Under the pieces are notes generated by a model. That model saw only the letters and a program-made list of their open reading frames with translations. It was not told the DNA's origin and did no database searches. The position numbers were made by a program, and so were the translations under genes. Source: Leptasterias polaris (lineage: Eukaryota > Echinodermata > Asteroidea > Forcipulatida > Asteriidae). From it: a stretch of DNA of 64,000 bases. Location of the stretch: assembly GCA_037783415.1 (NCBI GenBank), contig JAZGTN010000058.1, positions 5,306,001 to 5,370,000 on the forward strand, given 5' to 3'. Below are positions 11,277 through 20,779 of the stretch, piece after piece; the stretch's first letter is position 1, and each line of letters opens with the position of its first letter.

Positions 11277-11684
11277 TTAGCCGAACAATTTCATTAGAGA
11301 TCCAAGGTGAACGTTTTTACCTTTAAGTGTGATGGTAGGAACATTAGCTTTAAAAGCAGCCAAAAACAAATCACAAAAAGTATTCCAAGCTACATTAATA
11401 TTCAAATGATTGAAACACGAGTCCCAATGAGTGTTCATGAGACAGGTCATTAAACCTTCAAAGTTCATCTTAGAGAACTGCCAGGACGAGCGAGAGCAAC
11501 TTCTCGATGAGAACAACACTGATATAGAGAAAATGATGCTGTTGTGATCACTTGAGGCAAGAGTGGGCAACTGTTCGATACTGGATACAAGTTCCCGACG
11601 GTTGGTAAAAACTAGGTCGATTGTGGTACTGTCTGAGGGAAGGTTAGGGCTGGGTCGAGTGACAAAGTTGATGAGCTGATCCAT
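11277..11684 (-). pseudogene. LINE endonuclease, C-terminal half
   Basis: Continues the endonuclease in another frame: TTIDLVFTNRRELVSS and LASSDHNSIIFSI, the SDH box being the C-terminal catalytic motif of APE-type endonucleases. A linker toward the RT follows, before the frame is lost. Confidence 0.7.
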
Positions 11685-11725
11685 ATCTAAGGCTGTTAAG
11701 CTATCCTGTAACCTTTTTGACTGTC

Positions 11726-12568
11726 CTAGAAGAGGTTCATCAGATGTAAAAGAGATGTTAAAATCACCGCAAATGTAAATAGCCAGGTAGTTTTGGCTAC
11801 TAGCAAAAACAGAGTTGAGACACTCTTGAAAATGGTCCTGCCATTGAGCAGATGCGCTAGGTGGTCTATAACAGCAGCCGAATAAAATTTTCCTCCGCTG
11901 GTAGATAATTCAATCCAGATGATTTCCAACGATTCATGTTGGAGTATTGCAACAGTCCTGGGTGAAAGAGAAGGTTTTGCGCCTATAAAGACTCCACCGC
12001 CATTACGGTTTCTGTCACGACGAAAGATGTGAAAGTTTTGTGGCATAATTTCGTGATCGTTAATTGAAGGACCGAGCCAACTTTCAGTGACGAGAACTAC
12101 ATCCAAGTCATTGGACATAATGAACAAATCAAAATCGGAAAGTTTGTTTACAATACTTCTAGTGTTGAGTAAACCGACTTTTATTGATGTAAAATATGAG
12201 TTCTGAGGTCTTTCTAGAGGTCGCTCAGGTTGTTGGGTGGGACCTGGGTTAAGAGATATATCCATACAAATAGTAATGTCCATTGGAGGGTCCGAACCGG
12301 GAATGAATAAGCAGGTTGTTCCATGTTTAGACAATTTCACAATTGGAATACTCGACAGACGATGAGACTTCAATGGCCGGCTGCTAATTATGATTGAAGA
12401 GGCTAGATGGTATGAGCCTGTACTTAGCATACATATAGACTGGATTTGAGAGGTCAAACCCGCTGGATCATTATAGTTATGAAGGTCATTCGTACAATGA
12501 GTAAAGTTCCATGGTAGACAAAAAACTGCTAAGCATAGTATACTCACGAAGGCCATGGTTAAAAACAC
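11726..12568 (-). pseudogene. LINE N-terminus with signal-like segment, 2A-like motif and APE endonuclease
   Basis: The frame starts with a hydrophobic, signal-peptide-like segment (MFLTMAFVSILCLAVFCLPW). At residues 103-110 (12262-12239) it reads DISLNPGP, close to the 2A consensus D-(V/I)-E-x-N-P-G-P, with Ser in place of Glu. APE-like endonuclease follows: VGLLNTRSIVNKLSDF, VLVTESWLG and RRDRNRNGGGVFI are the usual early motifs. 2A-like motifs at this place are known from CR1-type LINEs of sea urchins and other invertebrates, where they separate the N-terminal segment during translation. Whether the Ser variant still works is not known. The frame breaks at 11726 before the second half of the endonuclease. 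Confidence 0.75.
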
Positions 12569-13034
12569 TGTAAAACTTTGATCACGTTGAATGGTTGTGT
12601 AATACAGTGTATGTACAGTATCACACAGTGCAGTTCACTGAAGATTGATAAGAATGCTTTAAAAAGTCAACAGCATCAGCATCAGTCGAGAAAAACAGGA
12701 ACATCAAACTCAGAAATTTCCAGTTAGATCATAATTGAGAAAAAACAGTGTGGATGAAGCTGCAAAACAGTGATGAGAACGGATTTAAAAATTGATTTTT
12801 GGAGTACAAAAAAATGTACATCCTCCATGTTTGAAGAGCGCCCTCAATATCCTAAAGAATTGAATACCAATGTGTCTCTGCACAACTGTCGGAAATCCAG
12901 TACTACCGTAGAGCAAACGTTGACATCATCAGTACAGGCAGCCTATTTTATTGCTACTTCATTACTCCACCTTTTTATACCTCAATTATATTAACACAAT
13001 TGGTAAGATGAGAGATGAGAAATACAAATCTTAC
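12569..13034. other. Intron 2 remnant and LINE 5' region
   Basis: No coding motif. Part is likely the LINE 5' untranslated region on the minus strand and part the original intron 2 of the RAG1-like gene, whose donor is at about 13034-13029. The insertion point of the LINE was not resolved. Confidence 0.4.
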
Positions 13035-13315
13035 AACTTAAGCTCTCTAAGTCCAGCCCATGATAGCCCCAAGTCTGCTTTTAGTGCGAGTTCTTTCAAT
13101 GCAGGAATGTGTATCCTCAGTTGCAGCTTTCCTAAGAGATCTTGAAGGGATTTTCTGGAGGCTGTCTTGATCAGATGTCCTAGTTGCACATCAGATTGTC
13201 CAGCGCTTATGTCTGACAGATGACCCTTTAGATATTTGGTGCGACGTTGGATGGTTCGTTTGTGGACATCATTGCTTGGCTTGTGAACAGTGGGAACACG
13301 CTGAACACACAGGGC
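13035..13315 (-). CDS. Exon 2 of the RAG1-like gene
   Basis: Bounded by a pyrimidine-rich acceptor (ttttgttttc...ataaag) and a strong gtaaga donor. It translates without a stop, from ALCVQRVPTVHKP to GLSWAGLRELKF, and contains RTIQRRTKYLKG, a basic helix-rich segment. The leftover TT at its 3' end pairs with the single first base of exon 3 on the far side of the LINE and foldback insertions, so the two exons still join in phase. It is too short for the usual ORF cutoff in some frames but is clearly coding by phase agreement. Confidence 0.7.
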
Positions 13316-13524
13316 CTTTATTATTTAGAAAACAAAAACAGGTTGTGGTTGTTGTAACATGTTTTTCCCGTAAAGTAAAACTGGCAAAGAATTGAACCGA
13401 TGAGGGCAACAAATCATTTTGCTTTTTTATTGCAGTAGACAGTGAAGTTTTCTTTCTTTCACAGTTAGCGTTATTTTAATAAGTTGTTTATAAGATGTTT
13501 AAAATGTGTCAATGAAATTTATTA

Positions 13525-14433
13525 CAAAACAATACTCATTGCTCCCTTAGTTGCTAGCCGCACTGTTCCTCCTGAGTTGACCATACATTTTTTGAGAAGG
13601 TGGGATGTCAGTTGCTGTCCCAGTTTTCCGAGAGGTGCTACATAACCGAGCAGGATGTCTTTATATACCTTTTCATCAACTGGTATTGATGAGTCAGGAT
13701 TAGAGCAAGTGTGTTCATGTGCAGTTCTTAACCAGCTACTCATCTTGCACATTGTGCATTTAACCCTTACATTTTGTAGCACATTCATGAAGTATTGTTT
13801 AGGGGGGTTAATTTCTTTCAGACTGAAATTTCTTTGGCATACAGTGCATTTAACAGTGCAAGATGATGTTGAGACAAAAATACTCAGCAGGCACGATAAG
13901 CAAAAAACGTGTTCACAAGGAGTCTCGACTGGTCTGGATAACAAATTGTTACACAACTTGCACACAAACAATGTGTCATTAGTAGAGAAGTTCAGATTGG
14001 GGTATGGAGTGGTTGTTTCAGACAATTTATGAAACCTAGCCAACACCTCTTCTTTGTTGTTCTCTTCTGTCTTTTCTAGCTCATCCAGTCTACGGTATTT
14101 TGTCTTGGCTGGCCGACCACCTCTGTTACATACCACTCCATTGCAAACACTGCATTCACCTTTAACTGGATGTACAGTCCAGTCATTGGGCATGACCCGT
14201 GATGTAGGTAGAAATAAATTAGAATAACACAGGTGGCAGATAAAAAGGGGATGGCGAAGACTTTCATCACTGGTCACGTCAATGTGGTACTTCACTTTAA
14301 TTTTATCTGCATACCGAGAGCAGCACTTTAAAGGTTTCTTCGTATTTTGTTCTTGAATGATTGCACTCGGTTGCCACAAACTCTGCATAATTTTTTCAAA
14401 TTGTTGATGTGATCTTCCATTGTTGAGATTCAA
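13525..14433 (-). CDS. Exon 1 of the RAG1-like gene: zinc modules and RING finger
   Basis: Open frame of about 300 residues. The most likely initiator is the ATG at 14388-14386, sixteen codons in; the frame upstream lacks ATG and meets a stop. Order, numbering from the frame start: an early Cys pair (66/69), another at 94/97, a GGRPAKTK basic patch (105-112), then a C3HC4 RING finger with Cys158, 161, 173, His175, Cys178, 181, 196, 199, and a following zinc module (Cys226, 229, His239, Cys243). The RPVETPCEHVFC segment is characteristic of the RAG1 RING, an E3-ligase fold in vertebrate RAG1. The upstream HIDVTSDESLRHP segment resembles the RAG1 region before its central Cys pairs. This supports descent from the N-terminal part shared by RAG1 and N-RAG-TP elements. 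Confidence 0.85.
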
Positions 14434-15958
14434 GGCTTATGGAGATTTGATCTGAATTTTTTTTGGTAAAATGTAAACAGTTAATATTCAAAGAAACGTC
14501 AGTTTATTGTATCTGATGACTTGTTTGCCTTAAAGTAGGAAAATAGTTAACTTATGGTTTTTCTTGTCTTGGTGTTTAAAAAAATATGTAACAAACTTGC
14601 AATAGAGTTTGGTTTTTGAGTGAATAAATTGTGCATGTTGTCTGCCATAACTTGTTTAAAATGTTGTAAATTTTCTAACTGATGTGTTGCTTTGCAAATA
14701 AAGATACACTACATTGTAACTTAAACATACGAAGTTTGTAGCACTAGTAGAAAAAACCCAAATTGATTTCAGGAATTTGCTCTCTTCCCCAACCTGCCCC
14801 CTAAATCTTTTTTATAAAAAAATAAAAATTAATTAGGCCTACAATACTAACGTTAGTGTGTTTTATCTGATGACTTGTTTGCCTTTTAAAGTTTAATGTG
14901 AATTAAAATCTTAAAAACAACTATCCGAATCCTGGTGAACATGGTATAAATCTAATATAAACCAGCTGACCCCAATTTTATATTTTTAGTAATCAAAGTT
15001 TTCCCCTAAGTCCGAAGGCCAGGCCCAGTCAGCTGTTTTACACCCAAACACTACTAATGTAGGGCCAGGAGATTGTGTACATGTACAAACGTATGCACAA
15101 CGCGCAACGGAATCCCCAGAAATCTTGTTTGCCGTAGTAAAACCCGCGGGGGAATCCCACCATTTTAAGACAAAGCACGGGGTTTGCTCATATAAAAAAG
15201 TAATAATTAGGTAAAGGGAAGGTTTAACTTTTTATATCTTACTTTCCACGTATTAAGAAAAACTCATCTTCATGAAGAAAATCCGCCTCCAAATCTGTAA
15301 ATTTTCAGCCTGTGCACGTCTCGTTTGGACACAAACTTCGGCACAGATTTCCCCGAATTTCGCGGGGTTCCGTCCATAGCTTTGATGTTACTTTACTACA
15401 TAAGTTTCAGACGATTAGTTCTTCATGATCCTATTGGTTAAACCTCCTCTTTAGTATGAATATTCAGTATGTAAAGGGCGTTTTTTTATCAATGAAGTAT
15501 GGGCGAAAATGCGCTAGAGGTCACACGCTTAATGAATATGCATTTCCCATGACCTCGCAGAATTCTCGCGCATGCGTGCAAACCGCGTGTCGCACAGCCA
15601 AGTGTGCAAACAGCGGTGTGCCTAGCATTGATCGTTTTCAGCACAGCTACGGCAGACGTATCATTTAATTATTATTTTTTCTCTCTAAGAAGTAAAAAAG
15701 AAGAAAAGAGAGATAAATATGTAACAGTAAATCCTTGTTGAGATTTATTTTCCAGATAATTCCAGGTATGCATCAAGCAGGACCTTGCCTAAGAACTAAA
15801 TCAACGACATTAGTCTACGTTGCTTAAAATATTGCAGAAGAAAGGTTTGATAAATCAAATTCAGGTATGTTCAGATAGCCTTATATCCACTGAGTTAAAA
15901 GACTTCTTGCTTCTATTCGTCTTCCAGTCGTAGCTCGTCGCCGAAGAACGATGTTACC
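14434..15958. other. Upstream flank of the RAG1-like gene
   Basis: AT-rich with no recognised gene. TCTGATGACTTGTTTGCCTT occurs at about 14512 and again near 14866, a short direct repeat. 15568-15593 is the inverted partner of 4253-4278. A promoter for the RAG1-like gene would be expected here but none can be pinned down. Confidence 0.4.
15568..15593 (-). repeat. Candidate right terminal inverted repeat of the RAG1-like element
   Basis: Reverse complement of 4253-4278 with 24 of 26 matching. If terminal, the element would span about 11.3 kb including nested insertions. No matching short target duplication was identified next to it. Confidence 0.35.
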
Positions 15959-16115
15959 GAGAGGGTGGACATGTCACCCATGACTCGTCGCCGAAGAACG
16001 ATGTTACCCATGGTCATTGCATTAACATGTTCTTTATTGCAGGTTGGGGCGGGGGGAGCAAGTTGGCGCGATAGAAAATATTTTATTCACGGTTGAGGTG
16101 CGAATTAGTGAATAA
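15959..16115 (+). repeat. Long direct repeat, copy 2
   Basis: Same sequence and orientation as 4021-4147, with an internal duplication of the preceding unit (CTCGTCGCCGAAGAACGATG appears at 15934 and again at 15983). Its position on the far side of the RAG1-like gene brackets about 12 kb. Confidence 0.8.
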
Positions 16116-18110
16116 ATCCTAAAGACCTACAGGGGAGTCGACAAAGATTCATTGCTACAACGTTACTTAGATATTGTTATAACAACCCAAAGCACACACA
16201 CTCTGGCCACGTTGCTGTAACGTTAATATAAGTTGTCATAAGGTCACTTGGAATGTTTCTTAATCGAACCAGCAACGTGGTTGTTACATTGCGCCCTTAC
16301 GTTCGGAAGACGTATAGGGGAGTCAACAAAGTTTCATGGTGACATTATGTTAATAACCTCACTTACACCAAAGTCTGACTTCAATACAACGTTGTGAGAA
16401 CGTCAACTTGTTGACTGGGCGGTCATGACGGTGGTTGAGTTGACTTTACTGACAGTCTCAGACTCTGAGTCTGAATTATCAGAGCTTTGCAGTTTCTCAT
16501 GTTCATTGTGAGCAGTGTTGATTTCTGCCAGTCTCCAGCGTCTTTTCGTTGTTTTTGAGACTCCCAACTTGCTCGTCTTCAGTGCTATTGTCCCATAAAT
16601 AGCGTTTATATTGGTTACTTCGTGCCGGGAACTCTTGATGGTACTAACATTATTACTACTACTAATACTGAAAAATACTACTATATACCCATTGCACAAC
16701 GCGCATACACGGGCATCTCCTTTCCGCCATTTTGGGTGTCAAAACGTGCACAAAAGGATGGTACACGTGTTTACGCACCAATGCGCGTGAACAATGACTA
16801 TGAATCGGTGAGTTTGCTTTAACATCCTGTTCCTTTTATTAGTTTTTATTTTTCTTAAATGCACACGAGAGAAAATTTTAAGTGGATATCTCTGCTGGCC
16901 TGCTGCTTGTAACCTGCATTATGAACTATCTAGATGAGCCCAAATGGAATGGAAACCATGCGCTGGCATGCTTGCATGGAACACAAAAAGAGAGTAAAAG
17001 TCAACTATTGCAAATTGCACACCTGCATAACGAAAAGTAAATATTAGTTAATTGTGAATCAGACCATTAGACTCTTTACTTCTGTATACATGCAAATACA
17101 TCTGCACTACATGTGCGTGTGGCATGCAGAAGTTCATATTCAAACTCTACCATAGTTGGCAGATTATTAACTGGTACAAACCTCTAAAAGCTACATCTCT
17201 AAATACTTTTAGTTTTAATGTTGCCGACCCAAACATTAGTTAAAACCTATTATTATAATATTACATGACTGTCACATGACTGGTACATCAAAGTAAATGT
17301 ACACAGTACGTGTATGGGGTAGTGTATCATGCATCTTGTGTTTGAACATGTGTTTGCTTCCTGACCTTTTATATTTCTATTGCAGATAGTTTATCGAATT
17401 TAATTCACTCGTAAAGTTTTTGATATTCTCCTTTTCTACCAAAAACCAGGCCATGCAACTTTAAAGATGTTGGGAAAGATAAATCAATGTTGCATGTGTA
17501 ATTATTTTTTGTATATTATTTGGCTAATTTTTGTTGTCGTCCTGTTCTAAATTTTGTTGTTTCAGGGACCTTGAGTCAAAGTTCATTTGCCTACTTTCAT
17601 GAGATGCAACCACAAAGACCAAAAAAACAATCATCAGAAACTTGATGTGCCTCTTGTTCACGAAAGATGTGTTGTATCAGTGCAGTGTATTTGGAAAGAA
17701 GGGGATGGGAACACACCGGTATACGTCCAGCCCTCCCAAAGGAAGAAGTCTATGCAATAATAGGTATGCTGTGCACCTTTAGAGCAATTGGTTGAAGGAA
17801 GGAAATAAATGGTAATTTGTGTGTCTGTCCGGGTGATTTTGACGTACTCCACATTTGTGTTAACTGTATCTTGCTTCCCTGCAAGGTATAATCTCTCTCA
17901 ATTTAAGCAGAATGTTAACAGGTATCCTCTGCCTTAATGTATTGTGCTTTCTTGTCTTTTCCTTGTAGCCCTCACCTACCTAGAGTGCCTTTGTGCCGAA
18001 CCAAAACATGTTGTGTATTTATGTCAGTCTGCATTTATTTACAAATGTATTGGCATTGTTGGATAGGGCAAACAGAATTTTTTTCTCTCTAGAGAAAAGG
18101 GGAAAAACCA
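16116..18110. other. No gene supported; two weak divergent frames
   Basis: A Ser-rich minus-strand frame (16699-16403) and a plus-strand frame (16622-16806) ending at a gtgagt donor overlap head to head. Neither has a recognisable motif and neither is called as a gene. The remainder (16810-18110) is AT-rich and looks non-coding. Confidence 0.35.
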
Positions 18111-18117
18111 CTATTAT

Positions 18118-18493
18118 GGGTTATCACTCCACTTCCTCGGTTTCATTACCAGAACAGAGTGCATGTGTGTGCATTAGTACAAAGGATAGAAAGATACCTA
18201 AGCAGAGGGGTATTGGGGAATGATTTTTTTTAGAGTAAGAACTAGAGAGAGACCAATTTGTTTCTCACAATTGATTGCAGTTTTGTGATCAGTTTTGTGA
18301 TCCTCTGGAAAAAATTCTATTACACAAACTTATTACAGGTTATCACTCCACTTCCTCGGTTGCCAGAACATAGTATGTGCATTGCGATATAGGATAGAAA
18401 AATACCTTAACAGAGGGGTATTGGGGAGGGTTTTTTAATAAGAAGAACTAGAGAGAAACCAATTTTTTCACAATTATTTGCAGTTTTGTGATC
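18118..18493 (+). repeat. Direct repeat of about 160-180 bp, two diverged units
   Basis: GGTTATCACTCCACTTCCTC begins units at about 18118 and 18338. Both continue through AGAGGGGTATTGGGGA and end in a GCAGTTTTGTGATC block (18277, 18480). The units share most of their bases with small indels. Confidence 0.75.
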
Positions 18494-19038
18494 CACAGCA
18501 AAAAGTTCTGTAACACAAAGCTTATGTATTTATTTACTCTAACTTTCTTGTCGGATTACATACCAAGACATTTCCCGGTGTTGGAAGTGTCACAGGTCCG
18601 CCAAACAGTGGCCTACAAACTTAAGGATGTTCGGGCAACCTTTAAAAAAAAAATGCTTGTAGAGGTACACAACTGTATGTACATGTTCCTTCTTCAAAAT
18701 TTTTATATGAACGTACTTGTTGTGATTTAGGGATCATTCAGCTTGCCTTTAACCCTTTCAGTACCGCCGTGCCATAGCGGCTCAAAACAACATCCCACTT
18801 GGTGACCAATGAGTCTGTATGGCACGTAATTATTTGCATTCTTGGTGACCAATGAGCCTCTCTGGCACATCGACAAAAAGTAAGTTATCAAAATGTTAAT
18901 AGCCCCCTCAATCGCCTGCGTCGATCCCCCCGGCAACAAGCTGGCCGCGTGTGCCCTGAAGCGTCGCAAGTTTTAAAATTTAAGCGGGATCGTTAAGCGT
19001 CCCCCACGCATTCTTGAGTAAGAGATCATTCTGACAAC

Positions 19039-20767
19039 ATGGCCGATGAAAATGATAAAATTTTGGAAGAAATTTTCGCAGACAGTGGTTCAGAAATGTC
19101 GTCTGACGAGGATTCGCCACTCGGAGACGTCAGAAGACAGTGAGGATACAGAGCCGAGGGCCTCGACATCAACAGCAACATTAACCTGTTCTAAGAAGGG
19201 TAAGAAGACCAAAAAGAAGCCGAATTTCAGGTGTGGATGGCGTGAAGCCAACTGTTACACACGGCGACCGCCTGTTAAATTTACAGCAAACACCGGGGCT
19301 ACAGAAGACTTCAGTTCGTTCTCCCCCATACAAATCTTCAAACTGTACTTTTGTGAAGCAGTGTGGCAGATGATGGTACTAGAGACTAATCGTTATGCTG
19401 AACAAATATTGGGAGCGGGGGCAGAAAAAAAGGGTGCATGGAGACCAACTGATGTACCTGAAATGATGGCATTCGTGGCCCTACTTCTTTGCATGGGAAT
19501 CAACAAAAGGCCTCGTTACTCCATGCATTGGTCCAGGTCTGAAATTCTACGAAGTCCCCTGTACTCAGCAACCATGGCTCGTAACCGATTTACTGCAATC
19601 CTAAGATTTTTTCACCTCGCCAATAACAGAGATGTCGAGGGCGATTCTCCCCGTGACAAACTTGCTAAATTACAGCCACTGTTAAACATTGTACTACCAT
19701 CATTCCTCCGGGTGTACCAGCCGGGACGAAGCCTTTCACCGGACGAGACGATGGTCAAATTCAAAGGACGACTGAGCTTCAAGCAGTACATGCCAAGAAA
19801 AGCCGCAAAATGGGGATTGAAATCTTTCTCATTGAACGAATCCGACACAGGGTACACATGTGCCTGGGAGTTGTTCACAGGATCGCAGCCCAGGTCCCCA
19901 CAAGGACAGTCCTCTGTAAGTGATCCTGAGACAAACCATCCATCCGAAATAGGGGCACCAGGCAACGTAGTATTGAACCTTTTGCAGGGACTCGAAAATA
20001 AAGGACATTGCATCTACATGGACAATTGGTTTAGTAGCCCGGCTCTGTTCTCCAAGTTGTCTGAGCTAGGATTCGGAGCTTGTGGAACTGTGCGCTATAC
20101 CACCCTAGGGATACCCGACGTAGCAAACTCCAAGAAATTTCCTATGAAAAGCGGTGCAGATCCCAAATTTTATCAGAAAGCAGGCCAACTATGCGTTATG
20201 TGGCAGGACACAAAACGTGTCACTCTCCTCTCAAACTATGGCGATTGCAGTGTCACTAGTAAAAAAATTCGGAGCCGGAAAACTTCAACAGGATTTCGTC
20301 ATATCAAAAAACCGTGCATAGTCGAGGATTACAATAAATACATGGGGGGCACGGATCTGGCAGGACAATTATGCACGTACTATACTCATACCCACAAAAC
20401 ATTCAAATGGTGGAAACGTGTCTTTATTACAATCCTAGACATATGTTTGCTTAATGCTAATGTCGTATACAACAGCATCCATACAAACAAGAGCTTGTCT
20501 ACTTTGGATTTTCGGGTCAAGGTGATAGAGGCACTTATTTCAAGCTTCGAGAACAACCCAGTTGACCATGCCCGTCAAGTGTCAAGTGCTTCAAACGCCC
20601 TTTCAACTCAGCACTTTCCGGGTCCGAATGTTGGCGGGAAGAAACGTGACTGTGTTGTAGGCAGTTCCACCTCTAATCGGAAACAAACTCGCATGATTTG
20701 TAAGCAGTGTATCAAGCCAATGTGTGTTATACCATGCTTTGAGAAATACCACACCAAGCTAAGTTAA
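19039..20767 (+). pseudogene. piggyBac-type transposase with N-terminal frameshift
   Basis: DDE-type transposase that excises and inserts at TTAA. The long frame (19046-20767, 573 residues) contains the piggyBac fold: RPTDVPEMMAFVALLL, PLYSATMARNRF, then likely catalytic Asp233 (SPDETMVKFKGR), Asp326 (YMDNWFSS) and Asp437 (YMGGTD). A Cys-rich C-terminal module (CKQCIKPMC...CFEKYH) matches the terminal-repeat-binding zinc domain of this family. A better start is ATG 19039 in another frame, giving an acidic MADENDKILEE leader typical of the family; it runs to a TGA at about 19139. The acidic run resumes in the main frame (ETSEDSEDTEP), so one frameshift near 19130 separates leader and body. Otherwise the gene is intact, so this copy is young. 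Confidence 0.9.
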
Positions 20768-20779
20768 TTATGTAAAAAA

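Larger units (their letters stand above)
9403..12568 (-). mobile_element. CR1-type LINE, 3' ATTT tail, internally deleted
   Basis: Minus-strand non-LTR retrotransposon in intron 2 of the RAG1-like gene. The 3' end is a run of ATTT units (9403-9428 on plus). Coding parts in order: signal-like N-terminus and endonuclease (12568-11726), endonuclease end (11684-11277), RT N-terminal half (11171-10440), RT C-terminal half (10449-9751). Frameshifts separate them. The 5' untranslated part probably extends to about 12900. The element is dead because the RT catalytic block is missing (see the RT entry). Confidence 0.8.
5235..14433 (-). pseudogene. RAG1-like (N-RAG-TP type) transposase gene, ten exons, inactivated
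   Basis: A spliced transposase gene read right to left. Exons (high to low): 14433-~13525, 13315-13035, 8111-7895, 7772-7530, 7427-7351, 7206-7004, 6800-6465, 6196-6044, 5950-5767, 5602-5235. From exon 2 onward every junction has AG/GT signals and reading phases agree. Exon 1 has the RAG1-type zinc/RING region; later exons carry a GGDKGGGSFKF block, GDYEFLCRMMGISGASG, an HPCIWC zinc pair, FVGNHVHKC and a final GEQGGES. The order resembles RAG1 and the molluscan N-RAG-TP transposons. I infer a cut-and-paste DDE/D enzyme. Inactivating marks: an in-frame TAG at 7166-7168 in exon 6, a frameshift near 7957 in exon 3, and a 24-bp tandem duplication at the C-terminus. Intron 2 is swollen by a LINE and a foldback element. 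The exon 1-2 junction is uncertain. Confidence 0.8.

Noticed and set aside
12239..12262. Picornavirus-derived sequence because of the NPGP motif
   Set aside because: The surroundings are a LINE with endonuclease and RT; 2A-like motifs are known in such LINEs.
13655..14032. Plus-strand frame opposite the RING exon
   Set aside because: Shadow of the Cys-rich RAG1-like exon on the minus strand.
4021..16115. RAG2-like partner gene
   Set aside because: No Kelch repeats or PHD finger were seen on either strand; only a small exon is present.
16403..16822. Divergent first exons around 16.65 kb
   Set aside because: Overlapping frames without motifs; a single gtgagt donor is not enough.
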